DNA of 64,000 nucleotides. Origin: an uncultured Clostridia bacterium (GTDB lineage: Bacteria; Bacillota; Clostridia; Christensenellales; Borkfalkiaceae). The DNA lies in NCBI GenBank assembly GCA_947629575.1, contig CANREF010000003.1:1-64000 (forward strand), written 5' to 3'. The translations under genes and the position numbers were made by a program. Below the pieces are notes generated by a model that saw only the letters and a program-made list of their open reading frames with translations, searched no databases and was not told the DNA's origin. Shown one piece after another: positions 45,662 to 53,565 of this stretch. How positions within the stretch are numbered: the stretch's first letter is position 1; each line of letters starts with the position of its first letter.

Positions 45662-45689
45662 TTGAAAGTTACCGGGAATGTGCTATAAT
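45662..45689 (+). promoter_or_regulatory. Promoter for fic gene
   Basis: TTGAAA (45662-45667), 16-bp spacer, TATAAT (45684-45689). Confidence 0.65.
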
Positions 45690-45750
45690 AAAAAAGAATC
45701 TTAGAGTTTCGAAGAAATATAGCGATCGATATTTTTTTGGGAGAAGCGCT

Positions 45751-46602
45751 ATGATCAAGACATCCATCCGATTTTTTGAAGATATCCCGGTGAGAGCCGT
45801 TTGGAATGACGAGGATTCCAAATGGTGGTTTTGCGCTGTCGATATTGCCGAGGCGCTCGCGAAGAGTAAAAATCCACGCTCATATTGGAATGCATTCAAG
45901 CGCCGCCACAATGAGTTGTCGACAATTTGTCGACAACTGAAACTTGTAGCGCGGGACGGGAAATCCTATCTCACCGATGTAATTGAGGCAAGTGGGGTCA
46001 ATACGGTTGTCGCGCTCATTCCGGCCAAGAACCGAGAGAACTTTGTCCGTTGGCTTTCGGGTATGGGCAGCACCATTGACGAAAAGAGCAAGCAGAAAGC
46101 GTATGAACTGTTTGAAAGCGGGATGATCGGTGAAATAGAAGTTGGGACGGTCAAGGGATTGCAACAGCTCCACGGCTACATCTTCGGCGGGCTCTATGAC
46201 TTTGCGGGACAGATCCGCGGTCTGAATATTTCCAAGGGCGGCTTTGCGTTTGCGCCTGCGATGTATCTGAAAGAAAATCTTGCACTCATCGAGAAGATGC
46301 CCGAAAGCACTCTTGAAGAGATCGTCAAAAAATACGTTGAAATGAACATCGCCCATCCGTTTATGGAGGGCAACGGGCGGAGCACGCGTATTTGGCTCGA
46401 TCTCATTTTGAAAAAGAATTTATGCAAATGCGTCGATTGGAGTTTGATCGATAAGCGCGCCTATCTCGATGCTATGCGAAAAAGTCCTGTCGATGCGTCG
46501 GACATTTATCGGCTCATCGAAGGTGCGTTGACCGGCCAAATCAACGACCGTGAAATGTTTATGAAAGGGATCGACTACTCCTATTATTACGAGGAAGAAT
46601 AA
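45751..46602 (+). CDS. Bro-N-like / Fic domain protein
   Basis: Fic enzymes attach AMP (or other phosphate groups) to target proteins and are often toxins. The 283-residue protein starts with a Bro-N/RhuM-like domain (residues 1-105: [57 protein letters not shown]) followed by a Fic domain with [21 protein letters not shown] and the complete catalytic motif [12 protein letters not shown] (His202). It ends with [13 protein letters not shown], seen in many clostridial Fic proteins. GGGAGAAG lies before the ATG. Codon use looks less GC-biased than neighbours, which with the toxin type suggests transfer. No antitoxin gene is adjacent, and an inhibitory helix was not identified. Confidence 0.85.
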   Translation: MIKTSIRFFEDIPVRAVWNDEDSKWWFCAVDIAEALAKSKNPRSYWNAFKRRHNELSTICRQLKLVARDGKSYLTDVIEASGVNTVVALIPAKNRENFVRWLSGMGSTIDEKSKQKAYELFESGMIGEIEVGTVKGLQQLHGYIFGGLYDFAGQIRGLNISKGGFAFAPAMYLKENLALIEKMPESTLEEIVKKYVEMNIAHPFMEGNGRSTRIWLDLILKKNLCKCVDWSLIDKRAYLDAMRKSPVDASDIYRLIEGALTGQINDREMFMKGIDYSYYYEEE

Positions 46603-46713
46603 GAGCGGTATCTGCGTCAACTTCAACGGGAACTACTATTACCGGTTCTCAACAATGATTTAATGCTACACAGCGCTTCCGCTATGGGATATGGCCTTCC
46701 GGAAGACCCTTAT

Positions 46714-47457
46714 TTACACGATAATGGGAAGGCCTTTGAGGGCGAGGCGCCGCGATTCGGAGAGCTCGTCGAAGATGATCTTGTCAAAGGCGGAGAGGGG
46801 TTCTACGAGATAAGTCCCCGGCATTTCGAATTTGGTATGATCGGCGAGCAGAATGCGCACGGCGGAACGGTTGAACACCGTCCGCTTCACTTCCCGCTGG
46901 TCGAGGGAGTTCTCATAGACGCCGTGGGTGTCTATCGCGGCGCAGGAGGAGAGCATCAAATCGAAGCGGAACTCCGAGATGAGGCGGTTCGTCCAACTTC
47001 CCGTAATGGAGTGCCCCCGCGGGGAGACCGTTCCGCCCGGCACGATGAGGTTGATCCCGCGGATGCGCGAGAGCTGTACCACCGCTTGCAGGGAATTGGT
47101 GATCACCGTCTTGTCGGTGAGGTCCATCTGCCGCGCCACGGTGAGCACGGTGGAGGAACTGTCCAAAAATACCGTCTTGAAATCGGAGGGAAGATTTTTG
47201 AGCGCCTTCATGGCGACCTGAGACTTTTCGTTGGCGTTCTCCTCCATGCGCACGAAGATGGAGACCTCCTCCGCCGATTCGAGCAGTACCGCGCCGCCGT
47301 GGCTTCTGCGCAGCAGCCCCATGTTCTGCATTTCGCTCAAGTCCCGCCGCACGGTCGCCTCGCTCACAAAGAGGGTGGAAGCGAGATAACTCACCGTCGC
47401 AACGCCGTTTTTTTGCAAAATTTTAAGGATCGCATCCTTTCTTTCATTGTTCAGCAT
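46714..47457 (-). CDS. DeoR-family transcription regulator (rhamnose locus)
   Basis: Repressor type with an N-terminal DeoR HTH (MLNNERKDAILKILQKNGVATVSYLASTLFVSEATVRRDLSEMQNMGLLRRSHGGA) and a C-terminal sugar-phosphate-binding domain (FLDSSSTVLTVARQM, VITNSLQAVVQL, IVPGGTVSPRGHSITG, LLADHTKFE). 247 residues. The start at 47457 matches the family; a GTG at 47466 is possible. The gene diverges from rhaB, and the shared promoter region has an inverted repeat overlapping both -35 boxes, so it probably represses itself and the rha operon until a rhamnose metabolite binds. Ligand identity is inferred. Confidence 0.92.
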   Translation of the reverse strand: MLNNERKDAILKILQKNGVATVSYLASTLFVSEATVRRDLSEMQNMGLLRRSHGGAVLLESAEEVSIFVRMEENANEKSQVAMKALKNLPSDFKTVFLDSSSTVLTVARQMDLTDKTVITNSLQAVVQLSRIRGINLIVPGGTVSPRGHSITGSWTNRLISEFRFDLMLSSCAAIDTHGVYENSLDQREVKRTVFNRSAVRILLADHTKFEMPGTYLVEPLSAFDKIIFDELSESRRLALKGLPIIV

Positions 47458-47497
47458 TTTGCTCACTCTTGCTCGAATTATTTTGTTTCATGCTCAT

Positions 47498-47526
47498 ATC
47501 ATAGCACATTTCTGTTTATTTGTCAA
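47498..47526 (-). promoter_or_regulatory. Promoter for the DeoR gene
   Basis: Minus strand: TTGACA (47526-47521), 17-bp spacer, TATGAT (47503-47498). Confidence 0.8.
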
Positions 47527-47549
47527 TCTTACAAACGAATATTGACAAA
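47519..47549. promoter_or_regulatory. Candidate DeoR operator between divergent promoters
   Basis: TTTGTCAAT (47519-47527) and ATTGACAAA (47541-47549) are perfect inverted 9-mers. Each arm contains the -35 box of one of the two divergent promoters, so one bound regulator could block both. Confidence 0.7.
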
Positions 47550-47570
47550 AATTTTTTATTGTGTTACCAT
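47542..47570 (+). promoter_or_regulatory. Promoter for rhaB operon
   Basis: TTGACA (47542-47547), 17-bp spacer, TACCAT (47565-47570). The rhaB start follows at 47589 with GAGGTGG between. Confidence 0.75.
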
Positions 47571-47588
47571 AATTTGTGAGGTGGTTTC

Positions 47589-48947
47589 ATGAAGGAATTC
47601 CTTGCTGTCGATATCGGCGCTTCCTCGGGGAGGCACATTCTCGGGCGCGTCGAAGACGGCATCCTTCGGATGACGGAGATCTACCGTTTTTCCAACTCTC
47701 CCCAAAAGCGGGGAGAGCTTATTTGGGATGCCGAGGCGCTTTTTTCTCACATCGTTGACGGGATGAAACGGGCAAAAGAGCTCGGGCATACTCCCTGCTC
47801 GGTCGGGATCGATACGTGGGGAGTGGACTATGCCCTCCTCGACCGCGATCTGAATACGGTCGGCGAAGTGTTCGCCTACCGCTCCGACCGCACCGCACCC
47901 GTCATTCCTTCCGTGCACGCGCGCGTTCCTTTTGAACAATTATATGCGCGCACGGGCATCCAATTCCAATCGTTCAATACGATCTACCAGCTCTGTGCGG
48001 ACAAAGCGAGCGGAAAGCTCGACCGCGCCGAGCATTTGCTCATGCTCCCCGATTATTTCCATTTTCTGCTCACGGGGAAGCTGAGCCGCGAATATACCAA
48101 CGCCACCACGACGGGGCTCATCAACGCGCACACGCGCACATGGGACGGGGAGACGCTCAAAGCCTTGGGGCTTCCCGAAAAGCTCTTTCCCAATACCACG
48201 CCCGCGGGCACTTGCATCGGCACGCTCAGAAAGGAGATCCGCGACAGGGTGGGGTACGATACGAGGGTCGTTTTGCCCGCCACGCACGATACGGCGAGCG
48301 CGGTCGTTGCGTCGCTCGCAAAGGGCGGGCCCTATCTCTCGAGCGGAACATGGTCGCTGCTCGGGATCTTGCAAAACAGCGCGCATACCGACAAGGTGAG
48401 CATGGACGCGAACTATTCCAACGAGGGCAGCCCCGACGGACGGTTCCGCCTGCAAAAGAACATCATGGGGCTGTGGATCATCCAGCAGCTCCGCGCCGAG
48501 GAGGGGAAAGAGCTCTCCTTCGGCGAGCTCGCGCAGCTCGCGGCGCAGAATGAAAACGACGCCTTCATCGACGTCAACGACGATTCTTTCCTCGCTCCGA
48601 AGAGCATGAAGAGAGCGATCGAAGAGGGGGCGGGCAGAAGTCTCACCCTCGGTCAGGCGGCGTACTGCGTGTTCAACAGCCTCGCAAAGAGTTACAAAGA
48701 CGCGATCGGGGGACTTTCCTCCATCACGGGAGAGAAGTATACGACCCTCAACATCATCGGCGGCGGAAGCCAGAACAAGCTCTTGAACGCACTCACCGCG
48801 CGCGAAACGGGGTTGAAGATCGCGGCGGGCCCCACCGAGGCGACCGCCATGGGCAACCTCGTCATGCAGCTGGCGGCGGAGGGGGAGATCTCCCTTGAGG
48901 AAGCCCCCGCACTCATCGAAAAATCAACGGAGGTCAATTATATATGA
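47589..48947 (+). CDS. rhaB: Rhamnulokinase
   Basis: FGGY-family sugar kinase that phosphorylates L-rhamnulose to rhamnulose 1-phosphate. The 452-residue protein starts FLAVDIGASSGRHILGRVEDG (phosphate-binding loop with the rhamnulokinase ASSGR), followed by SVGIDTWGVDYALLD, YRSDRT, LLMLPDYFHFLLTG, ATHDTASAVVA, YLSSGTWSLLG and IIGGGSQNKLLN (ATP-binding). These wordings are those of RhaB rather than xylulose or glycerol kinases. First gene of the plus-strand rhamnose operon; its stop overlaps rhaA (ATGA). Confidence 0.96.
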   Translation: MKEFLAVDIGASSGRHILGRVEDGILRMTEIYRFSNSPQKRGELIWDAEALFSHIVDGMKRAKELGHTPCSVGIDTWGVDYALLDRDLNTVGEVFAYRSDRTAPVIPSVHARVPFEQLYARTGIQFQSFNTIYQLCADKASGKLDRAEHLLMLPDYFHFLLTGKLSREYTNATTTGLINAHTRTWDGETLKALGLPEKLFPNTTPAGTCIGTLRKEIRDRVGYDTRVVLPATHDTASAVVASLAKGGPYLSSGTWSLLGILQNSAHTDKVSMDANYSNEGSPDGRFRLQKNIMGLWIIQQLRAEEGKELSFGELAQLAAQNENDAFIDVNDDSFLAPKSMKRAIEEGAGRSLTLGQAAYCVFNSLAKSYKDAIGGLSSITGEKYTTLNIIGGGSQNKLLNALTARETGLKIAAGPTEATAMGNLVMQLAAEGEISLEEAPALIEKSTEVNYI

Positions 48948-50176
48948 CAGAGAAGGAAAAATTTGCAAAATACGGAGTGGATATGGAGGGGGCGTTGAAG
49001 ACCCTTTCCGAAGTACCCATCTCCATTCACTGCTGGCAGGGGGACGACGTGATCGGCTTCGACGGAGCGGATTCTCTCTCGGGCGGCATTCAGACGACGG
49101 GCAACTATCCCGGGCGGGCGCGCACCTTTGAGGAACTCAAAGAGGACATCCGTTTTGCGTTTTCCCTCATGCCCGGAAAGAAGAGGCTCAATCTTCACGC
49201 AAGCTACGCGATCCTCGGCACAGACAAGGGCAAGGTGGACCGCGACGGATATACCTATAAATATTTCGAGCCGTGGGTGGAGTTCGCAAAGGAACTCAAA
49301 CTCGACGGCATCGACTTCAATCCGACTTTCTTCGGCCATCCCAAGATGAAGGACGGGCTCTCCCTCTCCTCGCCCGACGAACCCACCCGCAAATTTTGGG
49401 TGGAACACGGCAAGCGCTCCCTCGAGATCGCAGCTCAGCTCGGCAAGGCGTTTGGAAAGCCCTGCCTCGTGAACATCTGGATCCCCGACGGATTCAAGGA
49501 CGTTCCCGCAGACCGCTTGGGTCCCCGTCTCCGCTTGAAGAAGTCCCTCGACGAGATGCTCGAAGGGTACGACAAGCAGTGGGTCATTCCCGCCGTCGAG
49601 AGCAAGGTTTTCGGCATCGGGCTTGAAAGCTACACGGTCGGCTCTAATGAATTCTATCAGAACTATGCGGCGAGCCGCGGAATTTGCTGTCTTCTCGACA
49701 ACGGGCATTATCATCCGCTCGAATACGTCTCCGACAAGATCCCCGCTCTCCTCGCCTTCTACGATCGGGTCGCCCTCCATGTGACGAGAGGAGTGAGGTG
49801 GGATTCCGACCACGTTGTCATATACGACGACGAAACGCGGGAGATCGCCAAGGAGATCGTGAGAAACGACGCTCTCGGTAAAGTCATCATCGGGCTCGAC
49901 TATTTCGACGCGAGCATCAACCGCATCTTTGCGTGGGTATCGGGGCAACGCGCCATGCAGAAGGCGCTCCTGTACGCCCTCCTTCTCCCCAACGGGCAGA
50001 TGAAACGGTTGCAGGACGAGGGGGACTTCACCGCCCTCATGGATATGCAGGAGCGGGTAAAGGATCTTCCGTTCGGCTGCGCATGGGAGAAGTACCTCAA
50101 AGAGCAGGGGCTCGAAGAGGAATTCCTGCCGCAGATCAAGGCGTATGAAGCGCGCATTCTCAAGGAGCGCGTGTAA
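48944..50176 (+). CDS. rhaA: L-rhamnose isomerase
   Basis: Converts L-rhamnose to L-rhamnulose, the step before RhaB. The 410-residue length and the motifs ISIHCWQGDDVIGFDG, GIQTTGNYPGRART, LNLHASYA, DGIDFNPTFFGHPKMKDGLSLSSPD, NIWIPDG and LDNGHYHPLE match the family; the acidic and histidine residues in these blocks bind the two metal ions. Overlaps rhaB by 4 bp. The sugar-binding lipoprotein follows after 18 bp. Confidence 0.97.
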   Translation: MTEKEKFAKYGVDMEGALKTLSEVPISIHCWQGDDVIGFDGADSLSGGIQTTGNYPGRARTFEELKEDIRFAFSLMPGKKRLNLHASYAILGTDKGKVDRDGYTYKYFEPWVEFAKELKLDGIDFNPTFFGHPKMKDGLSLSSPDEPTRKFWVEHGKRSLEIAAQLGKAFGKPCLVNIWIPDGFKDVPADRLGPRLRLKKSLDEMLEGYDKQWVIPAVESKVFGIGLESYTVGSNEFYQNYAASRGICCLLDNGHYHPLEYVSDKIPALLAFYDRVALHVTRGVRWDSDHVVIYDDETREIAKEIVRNDALGKVIIGLDYFDASINRIFAWVSGQRAMQKALLYALLLPNGQMKRLQDEGDFTALMDMQERVKDLPFGCAWEKYLKEQGLEEEFLPQIKAYEARILKERV

Positions 50177-50194
50177 TTAGAAAAAAGGGGGGAA

Positions 50195-51604
50195 ATGATG
50201 AGACGTATCAAGTTATTTGCAAGTTTGGCGGGCGCGGCGCTCCTCGCGGGGAGTATGCTGTGCGGCGCGGGCTGTTCGGAGCCTGAAGCTGCGGGAAAGG
50301 CGGACACGACCCTCGATCCCGCGACGAGGGCGACGATCAAGCTCGGCATCAGCACGCAGAACCAGGAGGGCAAGATCGCCCAGAATCTGATCGCCTCCTT
50401 CAATGAAAAATACCCCAACATCACCGTGGAAACCGTCTCCATGTCGGGGTCGAATACGGTGAACGACATCAACAGGCTGCACAGCACGGGGCAAGCTCCC
50501 GATATTTTCCTGTGCAATTCGTTCGACATGCTCACCATCAACGGAATGGAGCTTCTGTACGACTTTTCGGAAGTCATCGCCGACGAGATCGAAGCGGGCA
50601 CGTTCAGTTATGACGACTATTACGACACTTATTTCCGGCTGGGGCAGGCGGATTTCAACGGCGCACAGCTCATGATCCCCCGCTCGGCGGACAGGGTCGT
50701 CGTCCACTACGACAAGAAGATAATTAAGGACGCGGAAGCGGAGACGGGGCTCGATATCCTCTCCCACATCCACAACGGCTGGACATGGGATGAATTCGAC
50801 CAAGTTTGCGATATGCTCAAACAGTATTCGGTGTTTCAGCAGCCCAACCGCTATCTTGTGGACTCCTATTGCGAATGGGAAGCCGTCTTCTATCCCATTT
50901 TCCGCCATTTCGGCGTGCAGATCTTCGCCCCCGAAAAGAACGGACAACTGACCTTCGTCTCCGATGAGGCGCATCAGGCGCTCGATTTCATCAAGGCGTG
51001 GGCGGACAAGGGCTATATCGGCCATGGCGGCGTGGAAGCGAACTTCCGCAACGAAAACGGCGGCGTCATGCTCTTCCAGTCTCAGGCCGTCTCCGAGGTG
51101 GAGACGCTGCTCAGCCTGAATAAATATCCCGTCCGCACCTCCGAAGAGCCGATGAGCGATTATTACGACGTCGTTACCATGCCCGTGTTCGAGGGGGACG
51201 AGTACATCGGCGCGGGTGCGGCGGGGTACTGCGCGTACTACGGCAACAAAAATCCCACCGTCGTGTGGGCGTTCATGAAGCACATCATCTCCAAGGAAGG
51301 GCAAAACGCCATTGCGGACGCGGGGGTCAACCTTGTGCCCGTGCGCAAGGACATGGCGGATTATCAAGACCCGTCCAACCACTGGGGGATCGGCTACACC
51401 GATTATAATCTTGCGGCATACACTTATGAGCCCGATTGGAACTGCTATACCGATTATTTCATCAAGCCCGGCTATTCGGAGTTCGCAACGGCGCTCAACC
51501 TCAAGTTCGGGCAGGTGATAAAGGAATACGCCGGCGGCAAGAGTTACGAAGCCGTCACAGGGAATCTCGACAAAGAGATCAAGACCATCCTTCAGAAGAA
51601 ATGA
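50195..51604 (+). CDS. Sugar ABC transporter substrate-binding lipoprotein
   Basis: Family 1 extracellular solute-binding protein. Residues 1-26 form a lipoprotein signal peptide (RRIKLFASLAGAALLAGSMLCGAGC, lipid on the final Cys). The mature part shows IKLGISTQNQEGKIAQNLIASFNEKYPNITVETV, TGQAPDIFLCNSFD and PRSADRVVVHYDKKI, the ordinary pattern of these proteins. 469 residues. A second ATG at 50198 is equally possible; GGGGGG precedes. Given its place in the rha operon it likely binds rhamnose-containing saccharides; specificity is inference. Confidence 0.9.
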   Translation: MMRRIKLFASLAGAALLAGSMLCGAGCSEPEAAGKADTTLDPATRATIKLGISTQNQEGKIAQNLIASFNEKYPNITVETVSMSGSNTVNDINRLHSTGQAPDIFLCNSFDMLTINGMELLYDFSEVIADEIEAGTFSYDDYYDTYFRLGQADFNGAQLMIPRSADRVVVHYDKKIIKDAEAETGLDILSHIHNGWTWDEFDQVCDMLKQYSVFQQPNRYLVDSYCEWEAVFYPIFRHFGVQIFAPEKNGQLTFVSDEAHQALDFIKAWADKGYIGHGGVEANFRNENGGVMLFQSQAVSEVETLLSLNKYPVRTSEEPMSDYYDVVTMPVFEGDEYIGAGAAGYCAYYGNKNPTVVWAFMKHIISKEGQNAIADAGVNLVPVRKDMADYQDPSNHWGIGYTDYNLAAYTYEPDWNCYTDYFIKPGYSEFATALNLKFGQVIKEYAGGKSYEAVTGNLDKEIKTILQKK

Positions 51605-51607
51605 TCT

Positions 51608-52603
51608 ATGGAGCGGAAAAGTGCGGCCGCGGCGGGCGGACAGCCCGCCCGTGAAAAAACAAGGCCCTCGCCCGCAACGCGGCGGCGGAGGCGTATCGAT
51701 TGGTTGACGGGCGTGCTGTTTGCGCTTCCCGTCATTATCGGTATTCTTCTGTTCAATTACTATCCCACCGTACGGGCGCTCATCAACAGCTTTACGGCTT
51801 CACGGGGCAGGGCGGGGATCGAATTCGTAAAATTCAAGCACTACATCACCGCGCTCTCGTTCGAGTTCGAGGGAAAGCTCACCCTGCAGATCTTCGGGAA
51901 CACTTTGGTGTATGCGCTCGTCTCCGTCCCGTTCGGGCTCATCGTGGGCTATTTTCTCGCGCTTGCCGCCAATTTCAAGCTCAAGGGGATCTCCGTCTAT
52001 CGGATGCTCTTCTATCTGCCCGTCATCATTCCCGGCGTTGCGAGCGGGATCTTGTTCGTGCGGATGTTTGCGGACACCACCCAGCACGGCATTTTCAACC
52101 AACTGTTCACATCGCTGGGGCTTCCCGAAGCGAGCTTCTTCCGCTCGGAAAAGACTTCGCTCATCACCCTCATCTTTATGGGGATATGGTCGGCGGGGGG
52201 AAGCATGATCATATGGCTCTCGGCATTCAAGAACATTCCCGCAAATCTGTACGAGGCAGCCAAGCTCGACGGCGCGAATTCCCTCCAATGCCTTGCAAAG
52301 ATCACCATCCCCATGAGCACGCCGCTCATCTTCTACAATTTGGTGACGGGGATCATCGGCGGTCTCCAATGCACCACCCCGCTCGTGGTAGTGGGGAACG
52401 GCGGCGGAGCGTGGGATCGCGGCGCAGGCGTCGGCAATTCCCTCTACTTTGTCGCCGTAAAGATCATGAACGAGTTCAATCTCACCTTCTATGAGTACGC
52501 CTCGGCGTTGGCGTTTTTGCTCTTCTTCATCGTCGGCATCTTCACCTTCATCCTGTTCAAAACGAGCAAGTGGGTATTCTACGGAGAGGAGGAAGGGAAA
52601 TGA
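51608..52603 (+). CDS. Sugar ABC transporter permease (MalF-like)
   Basis: Membrane subunit of the same uptake system. The 331-residue protein has a basic, alanine-rich N-terminal extension (residues 1-30), six membrane helices, and the EAA loop EAAKLDGANSLQCLAKITIPMSTP that contacts the ATPase. No ribosome binding site is strong; the gap to the previous stop is 3 bp, so translation is probably coupled. The second permease overlaps by 4 bp. Confidence 0.92.
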   Translation: MERKSAAAAGGQPAREKTRPSPATRRRRRIDWLTGVLFALPVIIGILLFNYYPTVRALINSFTASRGRAGIEFVKFKHYITALSFEFEGKLTLQIFGNTLVYALVSVPFGLIVGYFLALAANFKLKGISVYRMLFYLPVIIPGVASGILFVRMFADTTQHGIFNQLFTSLGLPEASFFRSEKTSLITLIFMGIWSAGGSMIIWLSAFKNIPANLYEAAKLDGANSLQCLAKITIPMSTPLIFYNLVTGIIGGLQCTTPLVVVGNGGGAWDRGAGVGNSLYFVAVKIMNEFNLTFYEYASALAFLLFFIVGIFTFILFKTSKWVFYGEEEGK

Positions 52604-53535
52604 CGCAGCGTGAGATCATGGCAAATGAAGTCCTCCTCGATGCGCTCTCGGCAGAACCCGCTGCGGGCGGCACGCCGCGGAAGGGGAAGGACAGGAACGC
52701 TTCGGCGCGGCGGAAACGCGTCGTCGTGCGCGTTTTGCAATATATCCTGCTCACGGCGATCGCACTGTTCTTGGTGTTCCCCTTCGCCCTCATGGTGAGC
52801 CAAAGCGTCATGTCGCAGGAACAGAGCATCAGGGGAGATCTCATTCCCACCCGCATCGTTTGGGAGGGGTACAGGGAACTCTTTGCCCATGAGGACTATT
52901 TGAGCTCTCTTTGGCGGACGCTCTACATCGTGGTATTCAACGTTTTCGCAGTGCCGCTCTCGGCTTCGCTTTGCGCCTATTCCTTTGCAAGAACAAGGTG
53001 GAAGGGGAAGGAATTCGTGTTTGCGGCGATGCTCGCAACGCTCATGATCCCCGGGGTCGTGACGCAAGTGCCCCTGTACCAATTATTCGCGCAGATGCAC
53101 TGGACGAATACGATCTTGCCCCTCACCATTCCCAATCTGTTCGGCGGGGGCGCGGTGAACATCTTCCTGTTCCGCCAGTTCATGCGGTCCATTCCGTATG
53201 AGCTCGAAGAAGCGGCGAAGATCGACGGGGCGAACGCATTCAAGCGGTATGCGCTCATCACCCTGCCGCTGTGCGTGCCCATTCTGCTGTTCGTGGCGGT
53301 GGGGGCGTTCGGGTCGAGCTGGGGCGATTATTTCCAACCCATGTTCTATTTTACAGACCCGCACAAGTTCACCCTCGCATACACGGTGTATAAGATCGTG
53401 GTGCTCGACGGGGTGAAGTTCAATTCCGTCGCCATGGCGGCGGGGGTATTTATGGCGATTCTTCCCGCACTGGTCTTTTTCCTTCTTCAACGCAAGTTGA
53501 TAGACGGAATTATGGTCGGCGCGGTGAAAGGATAA
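52600..53535 (+). CDS. Sugar ABC transporter permease (MalG-like)
   Basis: Second membrane subunit, 311 residues, with a cytoplasmic N-terminal extension (about 45 residues), six helices and the EAA motif ELEEAAKIDGANAFKRYALITLPLCVP. Start at 52600 overlaps the previous stop (ATGA), with GGAGGAAGG upstream. No ATPase gene is in the operon; systems of this type often share one MsmX-like ATPase encoded elsewhere. Confidence 0.93.
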   Translation: MTQREIMANEVLLDALSAEPAAGGTPRKGKDRNASARRKRVVVRVLQYILLTAIALFLVFPFALMVSQSVMSQEQSIRGDLIPTRIVWEGYRELFAHEDYLSSLWRTLYIVVFNVFAVPLSASLCAYSFARTRWKGKEFVFAAMLATLMIPGVVTQVPLYQLFAQMHWTNTILPLTIPNLFGGGAVNIFLFRQFMRSIPYELEEAAKIDGANAFKRYALITLPLCVPILLFVAVGAFGSSWGDYFQPMFYFTDPHKFTLAYTVYKIVVLDGVKFNSVAMAAGVFMAILPALVFFLLQRKLIDGIMVGAVKG

Positions 53536-53565
53536 AATTCGGTAAGAATGAAAAGGAGGAATGTT

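Noticed and set aside
46603-46713. Antitoxin gene for the Fic protein
   Set aside because: The 110-bp gap to the DeoR stop has no open frame with a start codon and binding site.
46663-47592. Plus-strand open frame of 309 codons opposite the DeoR gene
   Set aside because: Antisense of a well-recognised DeoR regulator; no motif of its own.
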